64,000 bases of DNA, taken from NCBI RefSeq assembly GCF_030295765.1, contig NZ_AP027292.1, forward strand, positions 2,604,001 through 2,668,000, given 5' to 3'. Positions 1 to 9,441 of this stretch are shown piece after piece. Source of the DNA: Neptuniibacter halophilus (GTDB lineage Bacteria; Pseudomonadota; Gammaproteobacteria; Pseudomonadales; Balneatricaceae). Position numbers and translations under genes: made by a program. The first letter of the stretch is position 1, and every line of letters starts with the position of its first letter. The notes under the pieces are model-generated. The model searched no databases and was not told where the DNA came from. It saw only the letters and a list, made by a program, of their open reading frames with translations.

Positions 1-508
1 TCATCTCCGGAATCTCATTATGACGGCGGATATAACGCAGTGTTGTCTCAACGGTGATGTCAGGACGGATGGTGGTGGTATCCGTGTTCATCAGACCGCC
101 GGCGGTATCTTCCGGGTAGGACAGCAGTTTCTCGACCCGACGCCGGTTCTGCTTGTCCATGATCCGCAGGGTTTCTTTCATCACCCGGTTAGGCAATTGC
201 TGCAGAACGTCGACCATATCATCCGAATCGAGGGATTCGGTCAGGGCGAGTACCTCTTCTGAGTTCATCCGGCTGAGGATGTCAGCCTGAATGTCATCGG
301 CCAGGTGTTGCAGTACCTCCGCTTCCAGATCGTGCGAGATAAGGTTCCACAGAATCTGACGCTCTTTTGGCGGTGACTTCTCTATCAGCCGGGCCACTTC
401 TGTTGGACGCAGGGTATGGTTGAGGGTGAAGCGGATCTGGCGGAACTCACCGCTGTCCAGTGCTTCACTCAGCTTATCCAGATGTGATTTGGTCTCTGTC
501 TGCGCCAT
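1..508 (-). CDS. mgtE: Magnesium transporter MgtE, N-terminal part (runs off the window)
   Basis: Reading the minus strand from ATG at 508 gives about 169 residues starting MAQTETKSHL, and the frame stays open to base 1, so the C-terminal part lies outside. The visible part looks like the cytoplasmic MgtE N domain (superhelical repeats rich in Leu, with VLALTESLDSDDMVDVLQQL-like repeats), followed by the EDTAGGLMNTD segment that opens the paired CBS domains. In the family these domains sense cytosolic Mg2+ and gate a five-helix membrane channel, which is not visible here. It lies 117 bp downstream of ptsO on the same strand, the usual Pseudomonas-type position at the end of the rpoN cluster. 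The family call is firm; substrate preference cannot be judged from this fragment. Confidence 0.9.
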   Translation of the reverse strand, partial: MAQTETKSHLDKLSEALDSGEFRQIRFTLNHTLRPTEVARLIEKSPPKERQILWNLISHDLEAEVLQHLADDIQADILSRMNSEEVLALTESLDSDDMVDVLQQLPNRVMKETLRIMDKQNRRRVEKLLSYPEDTAGGLMNTDTTTIRPDITVETTLRYIRRHNEIPEM

Positions 509-625
509 AGCGTGCGTCACATGTACGATTGGAGGGGTGGAGTGCCGGAAATGCGCCGGCGGGTCGACAGGTCAATTATAGCGAATTGTCAGGTCTGGGA
601 TAACCCGATGATAAGTAATAATTAT

Positions 626-895
626 TTACTCATCTTCGTCGAAGCGGTTGTTGATAAGCTGTTCGATCGCGTCCAGAGCGGCCTGTTCATCGCTACCGTC
701 GGCGCGAATGGTCAGGCTGGTACCTTTGCTGGCGGCCAGCATCATCACCGACATAATGCTTTTACCGTCCACCTCGCGACCATCTTTACCCAGCGTGATG
801 GCTGAGGAGAAACGGGAGGTAACACCAATGAGTTTGGCGGCTGCGCGAGCGTGCAGACCCAGTTTGTTGATGATGAGTAGTTCTTTTTCCTGCAT
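626..895 (-). CDS. ptsO: Nitrogen-PTS phosphocarrier protein NPr
   Basis: This is an 89-residue HPr-fold protein. The phosphorylatable histidine is His15 in GLHARAA, and the conserved regulatory-site serine is Ser46 in GKSIMSV. In the nitrogen PTS, NPr receives phosphate from EI-Ntr (PtsP, not in this window) and passes it to PtsN. It lies 5 bp downstream of rapZ and close to ptsN, in the rpoN operon, which favours NPr over the sugar-PTS HPr. The length matches the family. The C-terminus is acidic (NNRFDEDE). Confidence 0.93.
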   Translation of the reverse strand: MQEKELLIINKLGLHARAAAKLIGVTSRFSSAITLGKDGREVDGKSIMSVMMLAASKGTSLTIRADGSDEQAALDAIEQLINNRFDEDE

Positions 896-900
896 CCTGA

Positions 901-1758
901 TTAACTCAGCTCCCGGTGACGTACCTGAACATTATCCATATGTTTGGAGAAATGAGAAGCTAACTGTTCACAGATAAAGACTGAGCGGTGCTGACCACCA
1001 GTGCAGCCGATGCCGATGGTGATATAGCTGCGGTTATTTTCGCCGAAGCGGGGCAGCCAGCGCTCCAGAAAGGTGGTGATATCTGCGATCATTTCGCCAA
1101 CCTCAGGCGAGTTGCCCAGGAACTCCTGAATCGGCTTTTCGCGACCGGTGAACCGGCGCAGTTCCGGGATCCAGTGCGGATTGGGCAGCGCACGGACATC
1201 GTAGACAAAATCCACATCCAGCGGCACGCCGTGCTTAAAACCGAAAGATTCAAACTGCACCGAAAGGGTCTGTTCTTTGCGTTGAGCGACCCTGAGTTTA
1301 ACCGTATCCCGCAGTTCGTAGAGTGACAGCCGTGTAGTGTCAATGCGGATGTCGGCCATACTGGCGATCGGTTCCAGCAGCTCCGATTCGGACTGAATCG
1401 ATTGCTGCAGGTTTTTATTCTCATCTGAAAGGGGGTGTTTGCGCCGGGTCGAACTGTAGCGTTTAATCAGGGTGGCTTCAGAGGAATCCAGATAGATCAC
1501 CTCATAATCCGCCCAGTGTTCAGCTCTGAGTTGTTGCAGTATCTCAGGAAATCGCGACAGGTTACTCAGCAGATTGCGGGCATCAATACTGACCGCAATC
1601 TGATTCGGATGGCTGGGGTCGCTGCTCATCTGCTGCACCAGATCGGGCAGCAGCATTGCTGGCAGGTTATCAATACAGTAGAAGCCGATATCTTCTAAAG
1701 CTTGCAGTGCGGTACTTTTACCCGAGCCCGATCGGCCACTTATCACAACCAGCTTCAT
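901..1758 (-). CDS. rapZ: RNase adapter protein / P-loop nucleotide-binding protein RapZ
   Basis: This 285-residue protein has an N-terminal Walker A motif, GRSGSGKS, at residues 8-15. Its C-terminal domain carries the conserved CTGGQHRSV segment at about 252-260. In enterobacteria RapZ binds the sRNAs GlmY and GlmZ, directs RNase E to GlmZ and so tunes GlcN6P synthesis; outside enterobacteria the role is less defined. It sits between ptsN (11 bp upstream) and ptsO (5 bp downstream), the standard order. The glrKR system that controls glmY in E. coli also lies in this window (53851-57039), but no GlmY or GlmZ homologue was recognised here. Confidence 0.95.
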   Translation of the reverse strand: MKLVVISGRSGSGKSTALQALEDIGFYCIDNLPAMLLPDLVQQMSSDPSHPNQIAVSIDARNLLSNLSRFPEILQQLRAEHWADYEVIYLDSSEATLIKRYSSTRRKHPLSDENKNLQQSIQSESELLEPIASMADIRIDTTRLSLYELRDTVKLRVAQRKEQTLSVQFESFGFKHGVPLDVDFVYDVRALPNPHWIPELRRFTGREKPIQEFLGNSPEVGEMIADITTFLERWLPRFGENNRSYITIGIGCTGGQHRSVFICEQLASHFSKHMDNVQVRHRELS

Positions 1759-1769
1759 GACATCTGCCC

Positions 1770-2225
1770 CTAACTGCTGAGTCGGTTAACGGTCTCAAAC
1801 AGGTCCTTGTCGTTCTGAACCTCGCGCAATGCTGCGCGAACCTCTTCCTGACTGAACAGCTCGGCGATGGAGGCCAGTGTCTGCAGGTGTTCGGAGGTGG
1901 CATCCTCCGGCACAACCAGTGCAAACAACAGGTCAACCGGCTTGCTGTCGATCGCATCAAAATCAACCGCTGCATCCAGCTTAATCAGGAAGCCGATGGC
2001 ATCCTGACAGTCAGCAAGGCGACAGTGGGGGATAGCAACGCCATCACCAATACCGGTACTGCCCAGCTTTTCACGGCCGTGCAATCCATTGAATATACTG
2101 CTGCTATCCAGCTCCGGATGCTGCTCAGCGATCTGCTCAGCGATGACTTCCAGAATACGTTTTTTACTGCCGCCCTCAAGACCGCAAAGGGTGCTTGAGG
2201 GGGTCAGGAGTTCATTGACCTGCAT
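1770..2225 (-). CDS. ptsN: Nitrogen-PTS EIIA protein PtsN
   Basis: This is a 151-residue EIIA domain of the mannitol/fructose type. The active-site histidine is His67 in GVAIPHCR. In this pathway PtsN takes phosphate from NPr (ptsO, 626-895). In its unphosphorylated form it regulates potassium transport, sensor kinases and other targets in the studied bacteria. The gene is 19 bp downstream of hpf and 11 bp upstream of rapZ. Length and motifs match full-length family members. Confidence 0.95.
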   Translation of the reverse strand: MQVNELLTPSSTLCGLEGGSKKRILEVIAEQIAEQHPELDSSSIFNGLHGREKLGSTGIGDGVAIPHCRLADCQDAIGFLIKLDAAVDFDAIDSKPVDLLFALVVPEDATSEHLQTLASIAELFSQEEVRAALREVQNDKDLFETVNRLSS

Positions 2226-2244
2226 AGTGTGTTAAAGCGTGGGC

Positions 2245-2535
2245 CTATTTGTGGGTTTTCATTTTTTCTTTATGCTTGATCACCTGACGGTCGAGCTTAT
2301 CAGTCAGGCCGTCGATCGCCGCATACATATCTTCGTGCTCGTGAGTGGCAAACAGCTGTGCGCCGGAGACGTGCATCTCAGCTTCAGCTTTCTGACGCTG
2401 CTTTTCTACGCTGAGAGTTACCTGAACGTTGGTGATGTTGTCAAAATGGCGTTCGATCTTCTGCAGCTTTTCAAGCACATAGTTCTGCATGGAATCGGTC
2501 AGTTCAACATGGTGTCCGGTGATATTGATCTGCAT
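2245..2535 (-). CDS. hpf: Ribosome hibernation promoting factor, short form
   Basis: This 96-residue protein starts MQINITGHHVELTDSMQNYV, the start typical of the HPF/YfiA family, and ends in a basic stretch (VIKHKEKMKTHK). Family members bind the 30S decoding region. The short form, without the C-terminal dimerisation domain, works with RMF to form 100S ribosomes in stationary phase. Its place directly downstream of rpoN (57 bp) is conserved in gammaproteobacteria. Confidence 0.95.
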   Translation of the reverse strand: MQINITGHHVELTDSMQNYVLEKLQKIERHFDNITNVQVTLSVEKQRQKAEAEMHVSGAQLFATHEHEDMYAAIDGLTDKLDRQVIKHKEKMKTHK

Positions 2536-2591
2536 AGGTCTCTCCTACTGAATGCTGACGAGACTTAGTCAGCGTGCATGTGTTGTTATTA

Positions 2592-4094
2592 TTAAACCAG
2601 ACGCTTTCGCTCATTAGAAGGTGGTATGCCCATCGCTTCTCGATATTTTGCGATCGTACGTCTGGCGACTTTAAAGCCCTGTTCATCCAGGAACTGGGCG
2701 ATCTTGTTATCACTCAACGGCTTGGCGGCATTTTCAGAGGCCACCATTTTCTTAATCAGCGCACGGATGGCGGTCGAAGAGGCCGCTCCACCGGTGGCTG
2801 TACTGATATGGCTGGAGAAGAAGTACTTCAGCTCAAAGATACCCCGGGGGGTGTGCATAAATTTCTGCGTGGTAACGCGGGAGATGGTGGATTCATGCAT
2901 CTCGACCGCTTCGGCAATATCGTGCAACACCATGGGTTTCATACCCTCTTCACCGTGATCCAGAAAGCCGGACTGACGTCGGACAATCTCATTGGAAACC
3001 TTGAGCAGGGTTTCATTCCGGCTCTGCAGGCTTTTGATGAACCAGCGGGCTTCCTGCAAGTGATTTTTCAGATAGGTGTTGTCGGAGCTGTTATCTGCGC
3101 GTTTTACCAGACCGGCGTAACCGGCGTTGATCCGCAGTTTAGGAGATACTTCCGGATTCAGGTTGACTGTCCAGACGCCCCGTTCCTTAGTGACGATAAC
3201 ATCAGGAATGACATATTCTGCAGTGCTCTGGCTGATACTGGCGCCGGGTTTCGGATTCAGCCCCTGAATCAGTTGAATAACCTGCTGCAACTGGGGTTCA
3301 CGCAAACGGGTTTTGCGCATCAACTGGCGGTAGTCGTGGGTGCCCAGCAGTTTGATATATTGCTGGGCGACTTTGATCGCTTCATTGCGCCACGGGGTTT
3401 CAGCCGGTAGCTGGCTCAGTTGAATGCTGAGGCATTCGCTGAGATCGCGACAGGCAACACCGGCGGGATCGAATTGCTGGATACGGTGCAGTACCGCTTC
3501 CACTTCATCCAGTTCCAGCTCGGCGAACTGCTCATCCTCTTCGGTCTGGAAGTGTTCGAGAATCTCTTCAAGACTGATGGTCAGGTAACCGTCGGGATCG
3601 ATGCCATCGATGATGCTGGTGGCGATCAGACGATCCATGTCACTCATGGGCGTGAGGTTGAGCTGCCAGTGCAGATGATCCTGCAGGGTCTCTTCGGCGG
3701 TGTCATTGGATTCGAAACTGTCGAGATCCTCTTTGCTCAGGCTGGGCGTGGAGGACTGGAAGGTGTCTTCCCAACTGCTGTCTGTAGAGAGTTCATCCGG
3801 GATGCTCTCGTTCCAGTTATCTTCGGCAGCCGGACTGTCGTCATAGTCATTATCGCTGTTACTGCTTTCCCCGGCACTGATCTCAGTGGTCTCAGTCTGG
3901 TTGTCGGATTCGTTGTTGCTTGTATCCTGTCCATGATCTTCATCGGATACATCCAGCATGGGGTTGCTTTCAAGCGCTTCCTGAATCTCCTGCTGAAGGT
4001 CCAGCGTGGATAGCTGCAACAGACGGATTGCCTGCTGAAGCTGAGGGGTCATGGTGAGCTGTTGCCCAATTTTTAGATGGAGCGCTTGTTTCAT
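2592..4094 (-). CDS. rpoN: RNA polymerase sigma-54 factor RpoN
   Basis: This is a 500-residue sigma-54. Region I at the N-terminus is Gln/Leu-rich ([20 protein letters not shown]). An acidic linker follows at about residues 50-125, then the core-binding and helix-turn-helix regions. The RpoN box [10 protein letters not shown], which reads the -24 promoter element, is at 477-486. The protein directs transcription from -24/-12 promoters with an AAA+ activator; one such activator, GlrR, is encoded at 53851-55173. The gene lies 46 bp downstream of lptB and upstream of hpf-ptsN, the usual arrangement. Confidence 0.98.
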   Translation of the reverse strand: MKQALHLKIGQQLTMTPQLQQAIRLLQLSTLDLQQEIQEALESNPMLDVSDEDHGQDTSNNESDNQTETTEISAGESSNSDNDYDDSPAAEDNWNESIPDELSTDSSWEDTFQSSTPSLSKEDLDSFESNDTAEETLQDHLHWQLNLTPMSDMDRLIATSIIDGIDPDGYLTISLEEILEHFQTEEDEQFAELELDEVEAVLHRIQQFDPAGVACRDLSECLSIQLSQLPAETPWRNEAIKVAQQYIKLLGTHDYRQLMRKTRLREPQLQQVIQLIQGLNPKPGASISQSTAEYVIPDVIVTKERGVWTVNLNPEVSPKLRINAGYAGLVKRADNSSDNTYLKNHLQEARWFIKSLQSRNETLLKVSNEIVRRQSGFLDHGEEGMKPMVLHDIAEAVEMHESTISRVTTQKFMHTPRGIFELKYFFSSHISTATGGAASSTAIRALIKKMVASENAAKPLSDNKIAQFLDEQGFKVARRTIAKYREAMGIPPSNERKRLV

Positions 4095-4140
4095 AATACG
4101 ACGGTCTTAACTCCTGATAGCCAGATAGATTATGGCCGGG

Positions 4141-4866
4141 TTACAGGGAAAACTGTTCGCCAAGATAGGCGTTCTTAACAGCCTGATTGGCCAAAATCTC
4201 GTTCGGCTTGCCTGTGGCAAGTATAGTGCCTTCACTGACGATATAGGCTCTTTCGCAAATATCCAAGGTCTCGCGCACATTATGATCGGTAATCAGAATG
4301 CCGATGCCACGGGATTGCAGGTGGCGAATGGTCTGCTTGATGTCGTTAACCGAAATCGGGTCGACCCCGGCAAACGGCTCATCCAGCAAAATAAAGTCAG
4401 GCTCGGTGGCCAGTGCGCGGGCGATCTCTACCCGGCGTCGTTCACCGCCGGAGAGGCTCATACCCAGACTGTCACGGATGTGGGTGATATGAAACTCTTC
4501 CAGCAATTCCTGCATCTTTTCAGTTGCACCGGCCTTGTCGAGATCCGCTCGGGTTTCGAGAATAGCCAGCAGATTATCTTTGACCGACATCTTGCGGAAG
4601 ATGGAGGCCTCCTGAGGCAGGTAGCCGATTCCCTGGCGCGCGCGGCCATGCATCGGCAGTGATGTAATATCCTGATCGCCAATGCTGACGCGCCCGCGAT
4701 CGGCCTGTACCAGCCCGACAATCATGTAAAAACAGGTCGTTTTGCCGGCACCGTTGGGCCCCAGCAGGCCTACGATTTCGCCATTGTTGATCTGCAGGGA
4801 AACATCTTTAACAACCTCGCGCCCTTTATAGCGCTTAGCCAGGTTATGGGCTTCTAGTAAGCTCAT
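4141..4866 (-). CDS. lptB: LPS export ABC transporter ATP-binding protein LptB
   Basis: This is a 241-residue ABC ATPase. Walker A is GPNGAGKTT at about 36-44, the signature is LSGGERRR, Walker B is [12 protein letters not shown], and the switch histidine is in [10 protein letters not shown]. LptB dimers power LptFG in extracting LPS from the inner membrane. It follows lptA by 3 bp and lptC further upstream, forming the lptCAB set on the minus strand. lptFG are not in this window. Confidence 0.97.
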   Translation of the reverse strand: MSLLEAHNLAKRYKGREVVKDVSLQINNGEIVGLLGPNGAGKTTCFYMIVGLVQADRGRVSIGDQDITSLPMHGRARQGIGYLPQEASIFRKMSVKDNLLAILETRADLDKAGATEKMQELLEEFHITHIRDSLGMSLSGGERRRVEIARALATEPDFILLDEPFAGVDPISVNDIKQTIRHLQSRGIGILITDHNVRETLDICERAYIVSEGTILATGKPNEILANQAVKNAYLGEQFSL

Positions 4867-4869
4867 CTA

Positions 4870-5391
4870 TCAGTTGGCCTTATTCTTTTTCTTTGGCTGG
4901 ATCACCATGTTAACCCGGCCGGAACTCTGTTCGTTACTGTCCTGACTGCCGAAAGCGTTAACGATAGAGCGGGTCAGGTCGTAGATGATCTTTTCGCCGG
5001 TAAAGGTATCCTGCTCCTGAATCACTTTAGCCTGCTGGGTGATGGTCAGTTTTTCAATATCGACTTCGTAAACCATGTGCAGGCCCCAGGCGTCACTGTA
5101 AGGGTCTTCGGCGGTAGGTTTCTGGCGGAAGTGCGCAGGGGCGCCTTTGGCGATCAGTTTGTCGATGCCCTCGTCACCGCGGTACATATCAACATGGTCG
5201 GCTTCGATCAGCATCGTGCCCTGAGTGATGACCACATCGCCGATATAGGTCGTAATACCGGTTTTGTCATCAATCCGTGCTTTGTTGGCTGTGATGTGAA
5301 TAGGCTGGTCACGGTCTTCCGGCAGCGCGGAGGCCTGGAACGCAGTCAGGGTCAGCAGAGCGGTCAGCGCGGTGGCGAATTTAGTTAGCAT
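4870..5391 (-). CDS. lptA: LPS transport periplasmic bridge protein LptA
   Basis: This 173-residue protein has a signal peptide (about residues 1-22, cleavage near ASALPED). An OstA/LptA beta-jellyroll repeat domain follows (PIHITANKARIDDKTGITTY, and a GDVVITQGTMLIEADHV-type strand pair). It forms the periplasmic filament carrying LPS from LptC to LptDE. The start overlaps the lptC stop by 11 bp, which suggests translational coupling. A lysine-rich tail (PKKKNKAN) closes the protein. Confidence 0.93.
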   Translation of the reverse strand: MLTKFATALTALLTLTAFQASALPEDRDQPIHITANKARIDDKTGITTYIGDVVITQGTMLIEADHVDMYRGDEGIDKLIAKGAPAHFRQKPTAEDPYSDAWGLHMVYEVDIEKLTITQQAKVIQEQDTFTGEKIIYDLTRSIVNAFGSQDSNEQSSGRVNMVIQPKKKNKAN

Positions 5392-5950
5392 TGTTGTGAG
5401 TTCCTTCTACCTGAGAGTGCAGATTCATGACGCGGCTGTTGAACTCCACGTCCATGCCTACACCCTGGAGAATACTGTTTGCCGATTCTATGGTCACGGG
5501 GAGATCGGTTTCGGCCCGGTCCAACTGGTGGAAAATAGCCAGTTGCTCGGTTTTCAGGATCGTTGCCGTGGGCGTATCCGGATTATCATGAACTCTGACA
5601 TCGCCTGCAAGGTCTGTGCGGCTGTTATCATCCAGGCTGACCCCTTTGTTGGCAGTGACGCGTACCCGGCTGCCATCCTCTCGGTAACTGAGGGTTTTCG
5701 GTTGTTGCAGATGGCTGGCCTGTTCCGCAGGGTAGTGCTCCAGACGGATGGTGCTGAGCTGGCGTTGCAGTTGCCCTTCGCTCTGCCATTCGCGCAGTTT
5801 GCCCTGATCGATGAAGTAGTCCATCTGGTCGGTCAGGGGAGCGCGGCTGACGCTTTCCTGAGGGCTGTCCGAAATCCCCCAGTAAAGCAGTACCGGCACC
5901 AGTATCAGCGCGGCGAGAATCAGTCGGAGGCGGTTGGCTAAATCAAACAT
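5381..5950 (-). CDS. lptC: LPS export system protein LptC
   Basis: This 189-residue protein has one N-terminal membrane segment (about residues 6-24, LRLILAALILVPVLLYWGI) and a periplasmic LptC/OstA-like domain. LptC sits in the inner-membrane LptB2FG complex and hands LPS to LptA. It lies between kdsC (1-base overlap) and lptA (11-base overlap). Length matches the family. Sequence conservation in LptC is low, so the call rests partly on position in the kds-lpt operon. Confidence 0.9.
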   Translation of the reverse strand: MFDLANRLRLILAALILVPVLLYWGISDSPQESVSRAPLTDQMDYFIDQGKLREWQSEGQLQRQLSTIRLEHYPAEQASHLQQPKTLSYREDGSRVRVTANKGVSLDDNSRTDLAGDVRVHDNPDTPTATILKTEQLAIFHQLDRAETDLPVTIESANSILQGVGMDVEFNSRVMNLHSQVEGTHNNAN

Positions 5951-6486
5951 CAGAGGTACTGACTATGCAGTGCTTCGAGTTTGTTCTGCGCTGCCAGAAT
6001 GGCTTCGCAGAATTCACGGCCCGCACCTTCACCGCCACGGCGCTCAGTGCACCAGTCTGCGTGCTCTTTTACCAGCGGGTGGCCATTGGGTACGCAGGCG
6101 CCAAAGGCGCAGTGGCGGATTGCTGCCAGATCGGGCAGGTCATCGCCGATATAAGCGGTCGTTTCAGCGTGGTGGGAGGTTTGCTCCCACAGCTCCTGCA
6201 GGGCTGTGAGTTTGTCTTCACGGCCCTGATAGAGGTAAGTAATGCCGAGGGATTTGGCCCGCAGCGCAACCTGGTTAGAACTGCGTCCGGTAATGATAGC
6301 GGTTTCGATACCGGCTTCATGCAGAAGTTTGATGCCCAGCCCGTCGAGGGTGTTGAATTGTTTCACCTCCTGCCCGTTGGGCAGGAACAGCAGTTGTCCG
6401 CTGGTGAGGATGCCATCAACATCGAACACCGCCAGGCTGATTTTTTGCATGCGTCGCGCCAGTGACGCGGTTACAGGGATATTCAT
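5950..6486 (-). CDS. kdsC: 3-deoxy-D-manno-octulosonate 8-phosphate phosphatase KdsC
   Basis: This is a 178-residue HAD phosphatase of the small, cap-less type. The catalytic DxD pair is Asp22 and Asp24 in FDVDGILT. The GDDLPDL segment provides the metal-binding acidic residues. The enzyme removes phosphate from Kdo8P to give Kdo for the LPS inner core. The start codon overlaps the kdsD stop by one base and the stop overlaps the lptC start, so the kds and lpt genes form one tight transcriptional unit. Confidence 0.95.
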   Translation of the reverse strand: MNIPVTASLARRMQKISLAVFDVDGILTSGQLLFLPNGQEVKQFNTLDGLGIKLLHEAGIETAIITGRSSNQVALRAKSLGITYLYQGREDKLTALQELWEQTSHHAETTAYIGDDLPDLAAIRHCAFGACVPNGHPLVKEHADWCTERRGGEGAGREFCEAILAAQNKLEALHSQYL

Positions 6487-7457
6487 CAGATGACTCCGGC
6501 TTTCAGCAGGTCATGCATATTCAGTGCGCCGACCGGACGATTATCGGCGTCTGTCACGATCAGGGCGTTAATTTTCCGGCTTTCCATGATCTGCAGGCAT
6601 TCTGCTGCCAGCATATCGCCGGTTACGGTGGTCCCGTTTGGCGTCATAACGCTGTCGATCACGGTGTTCTGCAGATCCAGATTCTGATCCAGTGAACGAC
6701 GCAGGTCACCGTCGGTAAAGATCCCCAGCAGGCAACCCCGGTTATCAACGATGGTGGTCATGCCGAGCCGCTTGCGTGTTACTTCCAGCAGGGCATCTTT
6801 CAGCAGGGTGCCACTTTCGACCCGGGGTACTTCGCTGTCTGCATGCATGATATCGCTGACTTTGAGCAGCAGACGGCGACCCAGACTGCCGCCGGGATGT
6901 GAAAAAGCGAAATCTTCGGCGCTGAAGCCGCGGGCTTCCAGCAGGGCAATGGCCAGCGCATCGCCCAGTACCAGTTGTGCGGTGGTGCTGGAGGTGGGCG
7001 CCAGACCCAGTGGGCAGGCTTCCCGTTCGATGGCGATATGCAGGTCGGCATCAGCGGCCTGAGACAGGGTCGAGCCGGCATTTGCGGTGATGCTGATCAG
7101 TGGTGTTTTCATCCGCTTCAGCAGCGGAATAATGGTCACCACCTCTGAGGTTTCGCCGGAGTTGGAGAGGGCGATCACCACATCTTGTGGGGTGATCATG
7201 CCCAGATCGCCATGGCTGGCTTCCCCCGGATGAACAAAAAACGAAGGGGTGCCGGTGCTGGCCAGTGTGGCGGCGATTTTCTTGCCGATATGACCTGATT
7301 TACCCATGCCGGTAACGATGACGCGGCCACTGCAGTTAAGCATCAGTTGGCAGGCGTCGGTAAAACTCTGGTTCAGATGTTGCAGAAGTTCTGCAACCGC
7401 CTCCGCTTCCAGTTGAATGGTGCGTCGGGCTGAGCTGAGGAAATCCGGGTTTGTCAT
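6486..7457 (-). CDS. kdsD: Arabinose-5-phosphate isomerase KdsD
   Basis: This 323-residue protein has an N-terminal SIS sugar-isomerase domain (GMGKSGHIGKKIAATLASTG and the SNSGET motif) and two C-terminal CBS domains (about 205-323). It converts ribulose-5-phosphate to arabinose-5-phosphate, the first step of Kdo synthesis. It is 16 bp downstream of yrbG and one base overlaps kdsC. Domain order and length match the E. coli enzyme. Confidence 0.96.
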   Translation of the reverse strand: MTNPDFLSSARRTIQLEAEAVAELLQHLNQSFTDACQLMLNCSGRVIVTGMGKSGHIGKKIAATLASTGTPSFFVHPGEASHGDLGMITPQDVVIALSNSGETSEVVTIIPLLKRMKTPLISITANAGSTLSQAADADLHIAIEREACPLGLAPTSSTTAQLVLGDALAIALLEARGFSAEDFAFSHPGGSLGRRLLLKVSDIMHADSEVPRVESGTLLKDALLEVTRKRLGMTTIVDNRGCLLGIFTDGDLRRSLDQNLDLQNTVIDSVMTPNGTTVTGDMLAAECLQIMESRKINALIVTDADNRPVGALNMHDLLKAGVI

Positions 7458-7473
7458 AAGAGAATCGGTGCCT

Positions 7474-8433
7474 TCAGTTTGACAGAGTCATAGTGTATAG
7501 CAGGAACAGATAGGCTGCATAGGCAAGGGCCAGCAGCGATCCTTCAAAGCGGTCAATGGCCGGGGGCTTGCGCCACAGGGCAAAGCCGAGCAGTGCCAGA
7601 GTCAGACCGAGCATCACCATGTAGTCACGCTGCAGTACGATTGCTTCCATACCGATCGGTGAGATCAGACCGGGCAGGGCCATCACGGCAACCAGGTTGA
7701 ATATGTTTGAGCCAACCACGTTACCAATAGCGATGTCGTGGTGGTTTTTCATAGCGCTGGCAACCGAAGCGGCCAGTTCCGGCAGGCTGGTGCCAATGGC
7801 GACGATGGTCAGGCCGATGACCAGTTTGCTGACACCCATTGCCAGAGCAATCTCGGTTGCGCCCCAGACCAGCATCCGGGAGCTGATGGCGAGGATGACC
7901 AGACCGGCAAGCAGCCAGAAGATCGCCTTGCGGGTTGCGAGATTGGGAAGCTCCTCTTCCTCTTCGGCCAGTTCATCCTGCGGCGCGTTCTTCTGGAAAC
8001 GGTTAAACAGGTAAAGGCAGACGATGAGAGCGCAGAGCAGGATTACGCCATCAACCCGGCTCAGCTCCAGATTAAACAGCAGCAGGCCGGCCAGCAGGGT
8101 CACCCCCAACAGCAAAGGCAGCTCTTTTTTGAGTACGCCGGATTTAACCGGCAGTGGTGCGATCAGGGCAGTAATGCCCAGTACCAGAGCGATATTGGCA
8201 ATATTGGAGCCCAGCGCATTGCCGATGGCGAGATCACCGGCTCCGGAGGTGGCAGCCATAATGGAAACAAGGATTTCAGGTGCAGAGGTGCCAAATGAAA
8301 CGATGGTCAGGCCAATCAGCATAGGTGACATGCCGAAATTTTTGGCGGTGGCAGCGGCACCGATAACAAAGCGGTCGGCGCTCCAGACTAATAAAATCAA
8401 GCCTGCAACGAGTGCCAGAATCGGATAAAGCAT
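7474..8433 (-). CDS. yrbG: Sodium/calcium exchanger family protein YrbG
   Basis: This is a 319-residue polytopic membrane protein with two inverted halves. Each half carries the alpha-repeat signature of the CaCA family: GLTIVSFGTSAPE in the first and GLTIVAIGTSLPE in the second. A cytoplasmic acidic loop (about residues 150-165, rich in Glu) separates the halves. Exchange of Ca2+ for Na+ or H+ is expected from the family; the actual ion is not shown by sequence. It is the first gene of the minus-strand kds-lpt-rpoN block and is divergent from mlaF. Confidence 0.92.
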   Translation of the reverse strand: MLYPILALVAGLILLVWSADRFVIGAAATAKNFGMSPMLIGLTIVSFGTSAPEILVSIMAATSGAGDLAIGNALGSNIANIALVLGITALIAPLPVKSGVLKKELPLLLGVTLLAGLLLFNLELSRVDGVILLCALIVCLYLFNRFQKNAPQDELAEEEEELPNLATRKAIFWLLAGLVILAISSRMLVWGATEIALAMGVSKLVIGLTIVAIGTSLPELAASVASAMKNHHDIAIGNVVGSNIFNLVAVMALPGLISPIGMEAIVLQRDYMVMLGLTLALLGFALWRKPPAIDRFEGSLLALAYAAYLFLLYTMTLSN

Positions 8434-8524
8434 AGAGTTAATATGTTCCTGTTTATGAGAAGCCCGCTATTAAAGCAGAATGCGGGTTGTGTTTGAATCA
8501 GGGAGTGCTGTGAAGAGGGAAATA

Positions 8525-8553
8525 TTCCTGTTTTTAGATCGAAATGGTATAGT
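8525..8553 (+). promoter_or_regulatory. Candidate extended -10 promoter of the mla operon
   Basis: An extended -10 element, TGGTATAGT (hexamer TATAGT at 8548-8553), is preceded at a 17-base spacing by TTCCTG (8525-8530), a weak -35. It lies 75 bases upstream of the chosen mlaF start, in the 195-bp gap divergent from yrbG. The assignment is by motif only. Confidence 0.45.
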
Positions 8554-8628
8554 TGCCCCCCCTGAATCGGGCTGACCCTGTTTAGGGGTATGGATTGGGC
8601 CTGTTTACTCTTCGAGAAATGGAATCTT

Positions 8629-9441
8629 ATGAATCATTTTGATGATGTTGTCATCGATATTCAGCAACTGAGCTTTTATCGTGGTGATCGTCCTATCTAT
8701 AAGGACGTCGACATCAAGATCCCACGCGGAAAAATTACCGCCATTATGGGGCCTTCGGGTACCGGTAAGACCACGCTGCTGAAGCTGATTGGTGGTCAGT
8801 TGCGCCCTGAGGCGGGTTCCATTCTGGTGGATGGCAGTGATATTCCGACCCTGGGCCGGAGTGAACTGTTCAGTATTCGCGAACGTATGGGCATGTTGTT
8901 CCAGAGTGGTGCGCTGTTTACTGACATGAGCGTGTTTGAAAATGTTGCGTTTCCGATCCGGGTTCACACCGAACTGCCGGAAGATATGATCCGCGATATT
9001 GTCCTGATGAAGCTTCACGCAGTGGGTCTGCGTGGTGCGCATAAGCTGATGCCAAGTGAGCTGTCCGGTGGTATGGCGCGACGTGTGGCGCTGGCCAGAG
9101 CGATCGCGCTGGATCCTGATATTGTGATGTATGATGAGCCGTTTACCGGTCAGGATCCTATCGCCATGGGCGTCCTGGTTAATCTGATTAAACTTCTCAA
9201 TACCTCGCTGGGTCATACCAGTATTATCGTCTCCCATGATATTCAGGAAACACTGGGTATCGCGGATTACATCTATCTGATCGCCGACTCAAAAGTGATT
9301 GCCCATGGTACACCGCAGGAGTTGCGCGAGGTGGAGTCAGCGCAGGTGAAACAGTTTATGCACGGTCTGCCGGATGGTCCGGTGCCGTTCCATTTTCCTG
9401 CCGGAAACTATGTAGATGACCTGCTTCAGGGGGGTGTTTAG
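8629..9441 (+). CDS. mlaF: Phospholipid transport ABC ATPase MlaF
   Basis: This is a 270-residue ABC ATPase with Walker [10 protein letters not shown], signature LSGGMARR and Walker [14 protein letters not shown], very close to E. coli MlaF including the C-terminal [11 protein letters not shown] segment. With MlaE, MlaD and MlaB it moves phospholipids between the inner membrane and periplasmic MlaC, keeping outer-membrane asymmetry. An in-frame ATG at 8590 would add 13 residues; 8629 (MNHFDDVV) is preferred because it fits the family length, although neither site has a strong ribosome binding site. The stop overlaps the GTG start of mlaE by one base. Confidence 0.95.
   Translation: MNHFDDVVIDIQQLSFYRGDRPIYKDVDIKIPRGKITAIMGPSGTGKTTLLKLIGGQLRPEAGSILVDGSDIPTLGRSELFSIRERMGMLFQSGALFTDMSVFENVAFPIRVHTELPEDMIRDIVLMKLHAVGLRGAHKLMPSELSGGMARRVALARAIALDPDIVMYDEPFTGQDPIAMGVLVNLIKLLNTSLGHTSIIVSHDIQETLGIADYIYLIADSKVIAHGTPQELREVESAQVKQFMHGLPDGPVPFHFPAGNYVDDLLQGGV

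Noticed and set aside
2574-3410. A 278-residue plus-strand frame antisense to rpoN
   Set aside because: It is the reverse-frame shadow of a conserved gene, with Gly/Phe-rich chance composition and no domain.
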